Origin: Eimeria necatrix
Lineage: Eukaryota; Apicomplexa; Conoidasida; Eucoccidiorida; Eimeriidae
Length of the DNA: 64,000 bases
Reading direction: 5' to 3'
Assembly: GCF_000499385.1 (NCBI RefSeq)
Contig: NW_013654362.1
Location: 62,001 to 126,000, forward strand
Of the stretch, positions 23,626 through 43,500 are shown one piece after another. The notes beneath the pieces are model-generated. The model was not told where the DNA came from, searched no databases, and saw only the letters and a program-made list of their open reading frames with translations. Every line of letters begins with the position of its first letter. Position 1 is the first letter of the stretch. Both the position numbers and the translations under genes were made by a program.

Positions 23626-25891
23626 TCAAAGCATATGTTTTTTCTCTATGGCCCGGAATTTCCTCCACGAACACAACGCAAATAAAACGACCAGAACGAG
23701 CGCTGCCATAGCGAGGAGGAATGCGCTTGCGTGCTTAACTGCAATATCTTTTTCCAGTTGGCTGGACAAATCGGTCAGCCGAGACAGAATTGGCGAGTCC
23801 CTGTCGTGTGCTGAGCCTGAGTACAGAGGAATAAAAGTTATGCTCACAAAGGTGAACTAGCAAATGCATTCAGTCAGGGCGCCTCTTGAACAACAAGCTA
23901 GTAAATTACCCAGTAGAAACGGCAGCACTTCGGTGAAGCAGCAGGAAGCTTACCTGACTTAGTTTCCACATGTTTGTGAATGTTATGTAGCGCTGAAGTG
24001 TGCTGCTGAGAATGGCGTTTAAACAGATCCTTAAAACCAGTTAGCTCCGACTTGATAGACCTCACAGCTTCTGGCCCTTCCTCACCCCAGAGCTTCCTGA
24101 GATCTTGCCGCAAATCGCTCACTTCAACACTGAGCATGCTTATTTGGTTCCCAATGGACGTCAACATCCTCATCAGAGTTTGGTCTCTGAGCCAAGCACA
24201 GGGAAATGAATCTAAGCAGTCTGAATGCTTTCAAGATGCTTAGGTTCATTTCCTGGAGTGAGAGCTCTTTTGGCCGCAAAACGTTAATCTGGCTATTAGC
24301 GAAGAGACAGATAATGCAAAGCCTGCAGCTTACGCGTGGCTCGCGTCAAAACCTATATGAGAGGTGTCATGTGTGGCTCCTGGATAGATCCCGTAATGCT
24401 CAGGGTGGGCGGAATGCGCATGAGGGCTTGTTGCAACCGGCTGTGTTTCCATAGGGTGAACTGCATGTTGGGGTACAGGGGCAGCGGGTTGAGTGGGGAT
24501 ATGGTCTAGACTCCACACTTTCACAAAGTTCAACACAACCTGATCTCCCGTAGGTTGATTTCCTGTTGGCGCTTGACTTGAGCCTATCCCATTATGGGCT
24601 GTAAAACCGATGAAACCGTGAGCGTGCAAGTGAACATGCTCAAGTGAGCAGGCAGTGACCCACGCTGAGGCGACAGACTCCCGAATTTGAGCAACAACTC
24701 CCTGATTTCCAACTATGACGCGGAAAAGGACTGGCTGAAGCACAATCATTTGCAAAATATTGTTTCTGTTGTTTAGAAAAGGGCAAGGAATTTTGTGCCT
24801 TTTGTGTATTAGTGTATCCCCTGACAGGAGCCATTTCGGCTGCTGGACAAATTTAGTTGCTCATTAGAGGATCCCCATCTTCATTCTAAAAGTATCTGGT
24901 AAACAAACCTACAGTGGATTTATTCCTGTATTGATAGAAAAAGGCAGAGGAAGCCGAGATTTCCTTCGCTAGTTCTCGGTTGTCCTCGGTGTTATGGATG
25001 CATGAAATGGACGGATTGATGTTGCCTGCCTGATCCACTGTTTTAAAGATAACTCCAAATCCTTTCGGGTTATTTTTGTATCCTATGAGGTTCCAGTTGG
25101 CTTGCTCCTCCGGCGATCGAGGGTAGACGCTCGCGTAGGGCTCATATACATACCAAAATGCAAATCCCTCGGGCTGACCATCGCCACCAGCTGGTCCTTC
25201 AGGGTGAGTTGTTGGATCTCTGCCGAACACGCCGAACCCAAACTGCACCTCAAAGTAGACAGCGGAAATTGCATTGCGGTGCCAGAACTGGCCTGTTCTG
25301 TTGGCCTCTCCTGGCATTAGCACGATGTGGTCTTCCGATGGAACAGTTGACATCGCGACATCCCAGAAACCTGAGTTTTCCGACAGCGAGCAGCGCAAAA
25401 AGCACAGTGGCACGCATTATCTTTAAATAAGGCATTCGTCCACGCAAGTGCACTCGACACAGCGCTCCTGTAAACACATAAGCTTTACTCTGACTTTGGA
25501 ACATACTGAGGTTCTCTTGGGATAGAGGAGGCTTCCAAGAATGGGTACTTAGCTCCGTCGTGCCAGATGACTGTTCCCACAGGGTGTATGGATTTGGCAG
25601 AGCGCCCATATTGACGCCGTCGTGACTGTGCTGGGATATCGACGGATCATGAGTACCGTATCCATGGTGACTGTGCACAGGGGGAGGTGGGGGAGCAGCA
25701 GCTGGGTCAGACGGTATGTGGTGGTAGCCATAGGGTGCAGATGCAGTGGGTGGCATTTGTGGGGCCTGAGCTAAGCCAGCCTGAGCGCTATGGTGAACAG
25801 GAACGTCCTGTCCCCTTGAGGTCAGTGGCACTATGGTGACAGCCGCTGCTGCTGCATAGGCACAAAATGCTCTGCGGACGTAGCTTGACAT
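23626..25891 (-). CDS. ERGIC-53-like L-type lectin, type I membrane cargo receptor
   Basis: Legume-like lectin of the LMAN1/VIP36 group, expected to bind high-mannose glycans on cargo in the early secretory pathway. ATG at 25891 opens a hydrophobic signal peptide (RRAFCAYAAAAAVTIVPL), then a His/Pro-rich segment (HSHHGYGTHD). The carbohydrate-recognition domain starts at HSWKPPL and continues after an intron (donor cagA|gtaaag, acceptor actcag near 25372) with FWDVAMSTVPSEDHIVLMPG, WHRNAISAVYFEVQFGF, GFAFWYVYEP and LIGYKNNPKGFGVIFKT. It ends in exons at 24886-25372 and about 24330-24755 with HAHGFIGFTAHNGI and VVLNFVKVWSLD. A second His/Pro-rich linker, a heptad-like coiled coil (23.9-24.17 kb, ISMLSVEVSDLRQDLRKLW), and one membrane span (SAFLLAMAALVLVVLFALC) follow. 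The tail RAIEKKHML has lysines at -4 and -5, not the canonical KKXX -3/-4. Small-exon boundaries between 24174 and 24330 are uncertain. Confidence 0.85.
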
Positions 25892-27752
25892 TGTAAGAGA
25901 ACAGATATAGCCTCGGCAACCTAGAAGAGCATGGCGCCGGCGATGGCGCAAACAAACGTTAATTCGTGACTTTCTGAGTCCACTGCTGGCAGCTTTACGT
26001 TTTGTCCGAGGTTGCTTCTGTCACCTTTGCAATTCTTCAGATTGTGTGCACTCACGAGGAACCTCAACACGGATTGCCAGGATATTCCTCTCGCCTACTA
26101 CAACAACTTGATCATCACGTGGAGGCAGAAACCTGTAACGTCATTCCAAAAAGTACCCATTCGGTGTTTCAAGGCAGAAGAGGACCTGTCGCTTGTGGGG
26201 TCACGGGTCACTCTGTCTTCAGAGGTTGACCTGGGGTAACCTGTGTAAAGCAACGCCCAACGTGCTGGGCGACAAAGTCTTCTGGGCCTTTCTCGATTAA
26301 AAACCTTGATTTCCGTCTGTTAAGTGCTTTACTAGCTCTTTGACAGTAGCATATCTGTTCGGGGGCGCTCTAGCTCTACAGTCAGGCACGTCGCACATGC
26401 GCTACCTGCCAGTGGCACCTTCGCAGTTGCCTGGCTTTCCGGCAAACCCTCTATAACACCTGAAAAGTTTGTGTTGAGAGGTAAAATTTACTGTCTATTA
26501 TTTGCAGAAGAAGACCCTCAATATTACTGCGTGGCGAGCATAATTCAATATGACTGGTTGATCTCCGTCTTGCAGTGTCGGCGGCTTCCATAGCAGCACT
26601 GCGATGAGCAACTACCAGTGAAATAGCGAAATTAGGGACTACGCATTGCAGATAGTGCTGTATTGTGTGAATTAACCACAGTTTTTTAGGCATTATGCGG
26701 AGGGGTGGTCCGCGGTTATTCAAGCCAATGCATTGTAGTTACATGTAGCCGTGCGGCGTGTCCATCTCCTTGGTTCATTGAAAGTTTCCTGAGCATAAAG
26801 TGATTAACTCTCGTAGCAATTTCCAACGGCTATGAGTCAGCAGGCTCTGCAGCAACTAATGTCTGGGAAATCCTCATTTGTAATTAACAATGGTCAACGA
26901 TTACTAAGCGTCTCTTCCCCAGGTCACCTCAAAGCAGCTCTAGTACGCAAATTCAGCGGCTTCTCTTGCCTGATTCCGCCGTTTTCGAGCTCAAGGTGGT
27001 AGTGCAGCTTACTCCCTTAGTGCAGTTCTCCCCAATGGCGGCCTCGTCAAACCTACACTGACCATACCGCCTGTAGTCCCCAACCTAGCATGAGGCTCCA
27101 CTTTTACTCTGATTGACTCACTTATTGTATGTTAGACTCCCCCGTGTCTTCTACAACAATATTTCATGCCTTCGTTGCTTTCTTCTAAGCGTCAGTTCGC
27201 TGCCTGCTGTCGCGACGTAGTCTTGATTTGCACCCCCACCCATCGGCAGGTCTTCGCCCCCCTCTCAACTGGTGAATAATCAACTAGCGAATAATGAAAG
27301 ACACTCCTCTAAAAAATACTAAATTGGGTGCAAAAGCTCTAAAAAATGTCCCCGTCGATTAATGGAAGCGGCTGCCTCTCCTCTCCTTACTCCGCAGCGT
27401 CCCGCACCGAGCTCACTGGGGCATTTTCACCAAGGAGAGGATTTTACGCGAGAAATGCAACCGGATACTTTAGAGTACGGCTCAGCAGTTGCAGGCGCAA
27501 CACCACGGAGGGTATGCGATGGTGCTTCATCTAATGTAACACGTCTGAACAGCTGAAGCCTCTCCGCGCTTGCGCAGTCACGCCACTACTTGGAACAGCT
27601 ATTGCACCCCGCGACTCCAAGCATATCGCGTACAGCTACAGTGGGCAGACAGCAAACGAGCCCTTGCCGGATGCAAATTGCTCAAGTTTTTTGAGTTAAT
27701 CGCCAACTGTGGCCACGGGATGGCCGTAGTTGCAGCTGTCGATGCACCTGAA
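25892..27752. other. intergenic region, no gene supported
   Basis: About 1.9 kb between two minus-strand genes: the promoter side of the lectin gene and the 3' side of the SFT2 gene. The longest frame (26451-26723, minus, about 90 codons) has no recognisable content. The region is otherwise unremarkable in composition. Confidence 0.4.
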
Positions 27753-28792
27753 CTACATGGGAAGCTGCAGGTCTCGAGAACCTCCACACTTGAACGCTTT
27801 TCGCAGCAGTTGCCACGCAGCCTGTCCCATGAACTTGAGCATGTGAGAACCGCCTGGGATATATGACACCAGAAAAGAAGTCAATCCGCACAACTGCAGG
27901 ACCGAAAAAACAAGAGTGAGCACGTAAGACTTGGCCATCAGGGTGGCGTACAACGTCAGAAACAAGGACGAGAAGTAAACCGCTGTGAACGGTAGCCTGC
28001 AGAGATCCACAACAAACGATGCACACCAGTCCAAAATCATGTTGGCCCTTTCCCTCTGCACATTTGCGGCCTAAGCAAATGGACAAAGGCAGCTGTGTAG
28101 GTATACTGTGCAGCAGTGTGTGGGGGTGGGGAAAATAACTTCCGTCTAGTATAAGGGGGCCCGCAGCGGCAGGCTGCTGACCTGGAAGGCTCCACGAGAT
28201 GCCGAGAGAGAGCAGCTACGCCCCTGAGGAGAGCTAAAGCGGCTAGAAAGCATAAAGAGCCCATGGTAAAAAGCAAAGCAAACTTAGACGGGGCGAAAAC
28301 GAGAAGAGGGAGAGTGAGGAATGCCAGAAACATGAAAAGCACACCAACTGCAGCGACAACACCGAACATAAGCATGTTCTGTGAAGAAAGAGGGTTGTCA
28401 GAAATGGTGGCCCTGGTTGCGTTAACCACCGAATTCGCTCCGTCAAGCATGCGAGACGCTCCATCCTTGACTGCAGACAAGCCCGACTGTAGCAAGCCAT
28501 TCTGTTCCTGTTGGCGGGGCGGAGGCTTCATGGGCCCGCTTGGCAGCCTTCCTGGAGTCGCCCAAATCCCTGCGCCTGCTCCCGTCCCTTCAGGTGCAGC
28601 TGCTCCTGCTTTTGTCCCCAGGATGTTTCCAAGGAAACCCGGCACCGCTGGCTTCCCTCCCGTAGATCCGTTCCTCATTGGCGTCCCGTCCAACGACACC
28701 ATTGCATAGCCCTTCTTCTCCTGCTGCTGCGTACCTCCATAAAAAGACAGGCTGTTCGCGAAGTCCCCAAAACTCTGCTGTGACCCCATCAT
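27753..28792 (-). CDS. SFT2-domain Golgi membrane protein
   Basis: Small tetraspanning protein of the SFT2/GOT1-like family, involved in endosome-to-Golgi and Golgi vesicle fusion. Exon 1 is 28182-28792 (ATG at 28792; the frame also extends two codons upstream through a GTG). Exon 2 is 27753-28053, joined through a donor CCAG|GTCAGC and an acceptor most likely gcagag|GGAAAGG, which keeps frame and gives 303 residues. The N-terminal 140 residues are Gly/Ala/Pro-rich. Membrane segments then follow in pairs: MLMFGVVAAVGVLFMFLAFL, a second span ending FALLFTMGSLCFLAALALL, then in exon 2 RLPFTAVYFSSLFLTLYATL and YVLTLVFSVLQLCGLTSFLV. The signature LPFT near the third span and SYIPGG after the fourth are typical of SFT2 proteins. 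The exact exon-2 acceptor is uncertain within nine bases. Confidence 0.85.
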
Positions 28793-31554
28793 CTTCACTG
28801 ATAGCGCTGCTTGTCAAGGATCAAGAAAAAGGTACAGTAGCTCGTGAGGTCCTCCACACCGACGTTGCATGCACTTAAGTCGATCAAATATGTAATGACG
28901 CGTATCCCAAAACAAACAGCGCCCTACCAGATAGTTCAGGCGTTTGTTCCCAGCGGCGGATGGAGTTGCCGTCGGCAAAGCTGGTGGACCAGATGGCTTC
29001 AGCGTCCTCTTAAGAAAGAGACAGATAACAGGGCAGTGATGATCCTGATAGGAAGTCGACAAAAAATCCTAACGGACATTAGGCTTAACTTCTCCGAAGC
29101 TGATCTGTTCAGCCCGCCATGAAAACTGACAGGTGCTGGAGGGCCACAGCGCTTAGCGTTGAGCGCCTCTCTGATGTCTTTCCTAGCCTGATACAAGGAA
29201 GAAAGAAAGAAGCTAAACTTACAAATAAGAATATTTTCGGGCGCATCGACTACTGAACAGACTTAATAGACTATTCGGCCTGCTAATCTTGCTCCGAGAA
29301 CCGCTCACACGCATGGAATGCCTCGACGTCAGGAAGCGTAGTCAGTCGTGACTCATTTTCGGGTAGCTTCCATAAAAAAGAAGACGGTTCACAGCTTTGG
29401 TAAAAGTTAGGGTACAGAATATAGTTTCAGCGATAATGCACAGGACGAGCTGTTCCCTTTGCTGCGCTTGTGAACGCTTCAAAATAGTTTCGCTTTGGTG
29501 TGCATGCACTTGATTTTGTATTCCATTGTGGATCTCATCTCACATACGTCAGTAGGAATAGCAGGTGACACATTTTTAGGGGATTCATGTAACGTTTTTT
29601 GCCCACAAATTTAAAAAATATTGGAAACTTGTGTCGGTCTCAGTACTGCTTGCACCAAGTGTTGTGCGCTGCATTGCAGCCAGGGGTTTGATATATTTCC
29701 CTCTGAAGCTGGGGGCGGAGTCAGACAGCGATAAGACTGAAAAGTCTGTAGCGCAAGCCAGTATGAAAAGAAAGGGTTCTCTTAACGGCGCATTGAGTAT
29801 GGGCTGCACAGGTGAGGTATCTATGTACGCACAGAGCCTACTCGCCTGTTGTCGCGCACTTCTCAGTGTTACTTGGTGAGATTGACAGAGCAAGACAGAA
29901 AATGCTTCCGCTATTGGGACTTCATGTGCATTTCTCGTTATTGGGAGTGTTGCCACCTGCAGTCCTGCTATGTGAGACATCAGTGCAGGGCGCCCCGGCT
30001 TGTCGGAACCCGGAGCAGGACCGAAAAGCCACAAGTCTGACACTTGATAGCCATTAAACACACTCTCTCTATCGATGCCTTCTAAGTGCATTCAGGGTCA
30101 ATTCGATCTTCAGATATCGGGGCCGCCGCCGTGTGCGCACAGGTGTTACATGCATCCGCTTGCAAAGACGCTCAACATTATTTGTTACAAAATATCGCCT
30201 CTCAGAAATGCCTTAATCTGCCACACAATGAATATCTTGTTCCAAAAGAACGCCGGCTCTTCCGCAGCCAGTAGCAAGCACAAGGTTGGCAAAATTTTTC
30301 GCATTCTAGAAAGCGTCGGTTTGCGTAACGGCGTTGTCTACAAGAGTTCAATTGGGCCATTTTTTCTTTCGGTTAATGTCCAGCATTTGGATGCTCTTCA
30401 TAGTCGGAAGTGTCGGAAGCTTGTTCATTAATGGCGACTGTTTCAAGAGCTAACGGCTCGCCCTGCGAGTGCATGGCATCAGGCCTTGCCACTAAATTGT
30501 TATCTGATGTATGGAGCCACCCATTACAGGCCATTGCGTTGCTTTGCAGCTCGATGCTTGGACTATACCCGCAGGCAACTGTGGTCGGACGACGACCTTT
30601 AAGTGATCTCGTCGCATGGCAGATCGCTCCCAGAATCTGCATTTTACATGACATGTAAGATCATTGTGAAGCCCGTTTGAAGTTATCAAAGTTTTGGATA
30701 AACTTCGCGAGGACTCGGCTTTCAAGTGCACTAAATTACTTGACGCGAGTTGAACTGCAGCGGCTCGAATAGCTACTACCACACCTGCCCTATCGTCTAG
30801 CCGCTGCAGCTTGAACTTCGCTTTCTATTCTTTTACGAGGCTTAAACATCAGCAAATATGAGCTACCATAAGCGTGCTACCCACTTGCTACAGGTGCGGC
30901 CGTGCTGTGGCTCCTGCACATTCCTACAGCCAGAAAGGCTCCACTTTTTTTTATGTTTTGTTTTGTTTTGTTTGTTGTGCAGAGCATAGCGAGTGGCTGG
31001 CAGATGGATGTGACATATTTGGAAATTTGCATAAGTATGTTTTAATGCGGACCCGCCTGATTTCTGAGAACGCACAGAGCATCTGATCAATCCGCAAAGA
31101 GAATGTGAACCGCTCTTGAGCAAAATTTTTATCTATGTTATATGGCTCTATAGAGTTATTTTTGTTCGTCTTCACGCGGCTGGATGTAACGGGTGATATT
31201 TATATTTCAGTATGCAAATGAGCAACAAATCGTGGATACAGAGAAGCGAGTGAGGAACTTCCAAGCAGAAGCCACGCTGGCCATTCCAGAACTCCAGTCG
31301 AGTGGCTCTATTAGCATGCGCTGTGGAAGTATGCATGGCGCGGTCGGTTGAGATAACACTCTGACGCGTCACAGAGAACTCATTCAGGTGTTTTCTTAGT
31401 AGGGTTGAAGATGCTTGTCCTGATAATTGCGCCATTGCCAGTGGACCCCCAGTGAACCCCCAGTGAATGACTTGCTGTGGACTCGCGGCGGTTTCTTCAG
31501 ATACCTGTGCACACCGAGGGACAAGACCACAATGACGAGCTGTTGCGGGCGCAT
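28793..31554. other. 2.8 kb with no confident gene
   Basis: Region between the SFT2 start and the end of the Kazal gene. Candidate frames on the minus strand are 29585-30091 (168 codons, no domain seen), 30373-30782 and 31172-31558; the last overlaps the Kazal terminal exon. A short minus-strand piece (KDIREALNAKRCGPPAPVSFH, about 29100-29190) and another at 28814-29062 could be exons of a small unrecognised gene. A T-rich run with repeated gttttgttttgttttg lies at 30945-30975. None is strong enough to call. Confidence 0.3.
28866..28873. promoter_or_regulatory. TGCATGCA element upstream of the SFT2 gene
   Basis: The palindromic octamer lies 74 bases upstream of the SFT2-domain start codon. 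A second exact copy occurs at 29501-29508. The octamer matches a known apicomplexan AP2 binding motif. Position close to a start codon makes function plausible but unproven. Confidence 0.35.
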
Positions 31555-34380
31555 TCAACTTAGTGGATTGCAGCTAACTGTAAATGAACTGCTCACAGTC
31601 TAGTACCTTCAGAGGATACCCAGCAATTCCTTGGGTGCAGCGGTCAGATAAATTCAACTATATTCAACTCACCTCTGCATGCGCCACTATAAGCAAAGCG
31701 AGCGCGGGCACAATTAAGATAGCATCTGTTCGGGTGCGTGATGCCATTGGAATCACAGACTGGTTTGTACTCGCGACGGCAGACGCATCCTGAAGAATCA
31801 ACAACGAAAGTGTGAAGCATACGAACAGGTAGGACATCAAGAAAATTGGAGCGGAAATAAGAAGACATAGCTCATGTCGTATCTGACTGACGCAAAAAGA
31901 TTGCATCCCTTACCTCCCGTAGCCCCGCAAGCACCCTGATAGGCAAGTGTTTTCCCTTTACATCTCAGTTCACACTCGTTCTGATGTGTCGTCCCTTCGG
32001 TATCGCACACTAGGCGGTAAACCGAAGGGCAGGCGCAATCTGCACATTCAGGCACGAAATCACAAAAATATGTCCTCATTTTACAGAGCCATGTGCGGCG
32101 CCACACAGACAACTCAGTGACAGTCACCGTTCAGCGAAACTAGCCCGAAGTTTCAAACATTTATCTCACTTGGCACTGTCTGGCAAGCACCCTCGTAAGC
32201 AAGAGCCTTCCTCCGGCATCTCATTACACACTGGTTATCGTGTGTCACTCCTTCGGTGTCGCACACTGGGCGGAGGACCGTTGGACAAACGCAATTTGCT
32301 GAATAAATAACAAAAGCACGATTCCTGTTAGCTGACTCATCGCGTTGGACAGAAGAACGTTAACACGTCAGATAACTAAGCCACGGCACTACGGAGTTGT
32401 GACCTCACAGGGATTATCTTACCCGCAGCTGGAGCTGCCTGACAAACGCCAGAGTTAGCCAAACTTTTGCGGAGGCACCTCAAGACGCATAAATTACGGT
32501 GCGTTGTGCCCTCAGTGTCGCAAACTGGGTCATATGTCTCGGCGCAGACACAGTCTGAAAAATCAAAAGTTGCAGCATAGAGCAACCACAGAACTTTCAC
32601 AGACAGCTGGTAGCTGTATTGGGCATTGCCTCGGTGAGAGCTAGCTTGCAGGTTGGCGTTGTTGTTTCTTGGGTCGAACAGGAGCATAAAAAAGTGAAGA
32701 AAAAAAAGGTGCTACTCACTTGGATGTTCTTGACAGAAACCGCCGTGTGCAAAAGTTGCGTTGCTGCACTGCAGGAAACATCTGTTTTGATGCGTTTTTC
32801 CTGTTGTGTCGCATACTGGGTCCACTGTGCTTGGGCACAAACACGCTACGTCAAAAGGACAGCACACAAAAGCGGTTGCACCTCGGTATACTTGGACGTG
32901 CCATTAGGCACTTCGAATACACTAATGAAACAGTTGACTCTACGAGCACGAAAGCAGCGGCCTACGAGAGGAAGAACTGCAAGGTCCTTTGTAGGCTAGA
33001 GTCTTGTTTCTGCACTCGAGTAGGCATTCATTTGTGTGAGTTCTGCCTTGGGTATCGCACACAGGGTCGCTGTACCCCAAGCATGAGCAGGCTGCAGAAA
33101 AAAAAGGACACATCCGGCGCCACTTGGGCAATTCAAAGGCAGGTACTAGCCATCCTTATCCTGGCGATACAAATGGATACACCTACGTTGTGCATAGGCA
33201 GGCCTAAACAGAAGGACTCAGCGAAGTGTAAAGAACCGTAAATGGCTCACAGGATTGTCTTACACATGCCCCTAAATATGCGAGGGTTCTCCCCTTGCAA
33301 TTCAGTAAGCAGGTATTGTGAAACAACGTATTGCGGGTGTCGCATACTGGACTGTATTTTTGAGGGCACATGCACTCTGAGCAGGTAATCACCACAACGC
33401 ACACACTGATGTGTTGTTGCATATGAATGTAGCGCCAACGACAGTAAAGTAACTTGCGAAAAACTTGAAGGTCTCTGCTTTTTATCGCAAACAGTCGTAG
33501 CAAAGGCAGCTAAGCTAGCTTGCTTAAGCTTGCCGTTACAAGTAGGCCTAAGGAGAGTCCGGCAGGTACCGTTCCATACAGTACGTCTGGTATAGCGTCA
33601 CCAGAGCAACAGACATACCGTTTTGATCCGTTTCTATTTGTTGGCCTGTAGGAGGACATGAACGATACTACACAACTTGGCCTTAGCCTGCATTACAAAG
33701 CTACCGCTGCCAAACGTTTTGCTACTGGGAACAAACAATGACTTGAAAATAGTGAGGCACGCCAGCTTTATTTACCCATTTCAAGGAAAGCAACACTCAG
33801 AAGTTACATTTGAGATATAAATTGTTGAGGACGAGTAGAGGAAGCATCAAGGCAAATATCCTACTTTTGCACTGTTGAGCGAGGTCTAGTAAAAGAAGCT
33901 CACTCACCGGAGAGCAATGAAGATTCAGCGCATTCCCCTTTATGCTTCATCTCTGTTTGCGTGCACTGTAAATGGCAGCTATTCAAGTATGTCTTAGAAT
34001 CCACCCCGCACACAGGGTCTTCCGTGAGTGGGCATTCACAGTCTGAAGGCACAGCATCATACTCTTCAACATCATTTGGTTAGGGACTTACTGGATGCAA
34101 AGCCCTGTGTAAGCCAGCGGTGCCTGGAGGACAGGCAGGCAGCTCGTGGCGAGTCTACGAATACGAATATCGCGATCTCGTGTGATCAGGTCCTGACCGA
34201 GGGATTAACAGGACTGCACTGGTTATATGCACTGCTATGAACCCTCACTGATATCAATATGCTAGAGTGGAATAATGTTGGATAAGTACAAAATGCCGTA
34301 CCTTCCCGGACTGCAGCGGGCCTAACCAGAGGGAGACCAAACAGCGCCATGATGAGTGAAAGCTTCCACGACAAAATCAT
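31555..34380 (-). CDS. secreted multi-Kazal serine protease inhibitor, eight domains
   Basis: Exon 1 (34302-34380) is a signal peptide, MILSWKLSLIMALFGLPLV. Eight exons follow, each one Kazal domain: 33908-34042, 33251-33376, 32966-33091, 32720-32845, 32423-32554, 32170-32298, 31914-32039, 31673-31789. A short last exon (31555-31577) gives VSCNPLS and stop. The model totals 372 residues. Every junction is phase 1, and four of the eight domain exons are exactly 126 bases. Each domain has C-x-C, six residues, then VC, a THxN or similar turn, and CxxxC before a final Cys (for example CMCPQKYSPVCD). The residue two after the second Cys, the likely P1 site, varies: Leu, Gln, Gly, Ser, Glu, Thr, Ser, Arg in order. 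Kazal proteins bind serine proteases in their active sites; coccidian relatives are secreted. Targets here are unknown, and domains with Gly or Glu at P1 may not inhibit trypsin-like enzymes. Confidence 0.93.
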
Positions 34381-35640
34381 TTTAAATATATTTCTGTGAA
34401 TATTATTGCAGAGGTTACCTGTTACTCGAGATCTGCAAATATTCAAGTAGAGACTACTTGTTCTGAGGATTTGTACGGCTGCGTAGTTCGCAAAGCCGCT
34501 TGTCGCTGCGAAGCCGATGAAACTCGAGCCCAGTGGAATGAAGCCAAGCTGACCGCTTCTGTTGTTGCTTTAAAACGTGTCAGTCATCCAGAAGTATTAA
34601 TGGTGCCAACTCGAGCGCTTATAAATCTTGTGGCGAAACGGGACACTTTGTGAGGCTCCTAGCAAACAAGCCCGCATTGGTGGCGCTGTCTGCTCTTACT
34701 AAAGGGAGCATTAACGACGAAGAGACGAAGAGGTTTTCTGTTTAAATGAACTGTGAACATTTGTCCAATATTGGACTTTGCTTAGGTTCCCCAGTTTCCG
34801 AACCACCGCCACTGGCGGACCATCGAGCGGTCCAGTGACCTCCGATAGCCCAGCATGCCAGTGCACGATAATTTGGGCATTTGACCATATATTAGCACTC
34901 TCTCGCAGGATAAAAAATAAGTGCAGAGCAAAAAATCCTTCTAACAGCTGAAATGAGTTGTAGTTGCGTCCCACAAAGCACACCGGAAACCCCCGGTTGC
35001 GTCTGTGAAGAATCCCTAGCATTGCAGGTGTAAATGGTGAGCATAGCCATTCCTAAACCAGTTCATCATCCCCAAAGAGATGAAGGCTATGCTTCTTGGT
35101 ACACTGCAGTCAGCCTGTGCAATTTGACGGCCCAGCAGTACAGGCAACAACTTCCTCTAACTCCAACGACAGCATTGTGCAACGTCTTGCTGTCTTGAGT
35201 TTGCAAAACATGCTGCGGCTTAATATCTCAAAGTAGATGCCAGTACGAAGTACAACACGTAGCACTTCAATTACCCATCCTGGTACTTTCCAGGTTGCAG
35301 ACGCCCTTATTATTACCCTCCTCGACAGCGCAGACTGACGTCGTGTGGTTAGACTGCAGTAGTACCGAAATCTGCAGCGCAACTGTGCTACTTAAGCTGG
35401 CAAAAACTGCCTCGTCTGTGGCCATCATTTCTTGCACAAGTTCTGTGTATGAATAGCACGTCCAGTTTTGATGACCAACAAAGGCCGCTAACAAGCCACT
35501 TTTGTGTAGCTAGCGAGTTATTCGTTCCACCGTGAGGGCGCCGTAGACCCTGCCTCCTAAGGCCCTTCTGGAATTATCCGGAATGAGCCAAAACCGTGAA
35601 CCAGTAGGCCATACAACTGCAGAGGGGCACCTGGGCTCTG
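34381..35640. other. intergenic region, nothing supported
   Basis: About 1.26 kb between the start of the Kazal gene and the stop of CDC5, both minus. Short frames at 34396-34653 (plus), 34711-35022 and 35110-35382 (minus) lack domains and splice context. It should contain the Kazal promoter and the CDC5 3' end. Confidence 0.4.

Positions 35641-43500
<7,860 letters not shown>

Noticed and set aside
33541..33900. A ninth Kazal domain in the long intron between the first two domains
   Set aside because: No C-x-C...PVC pattern is present in any minus frame there.
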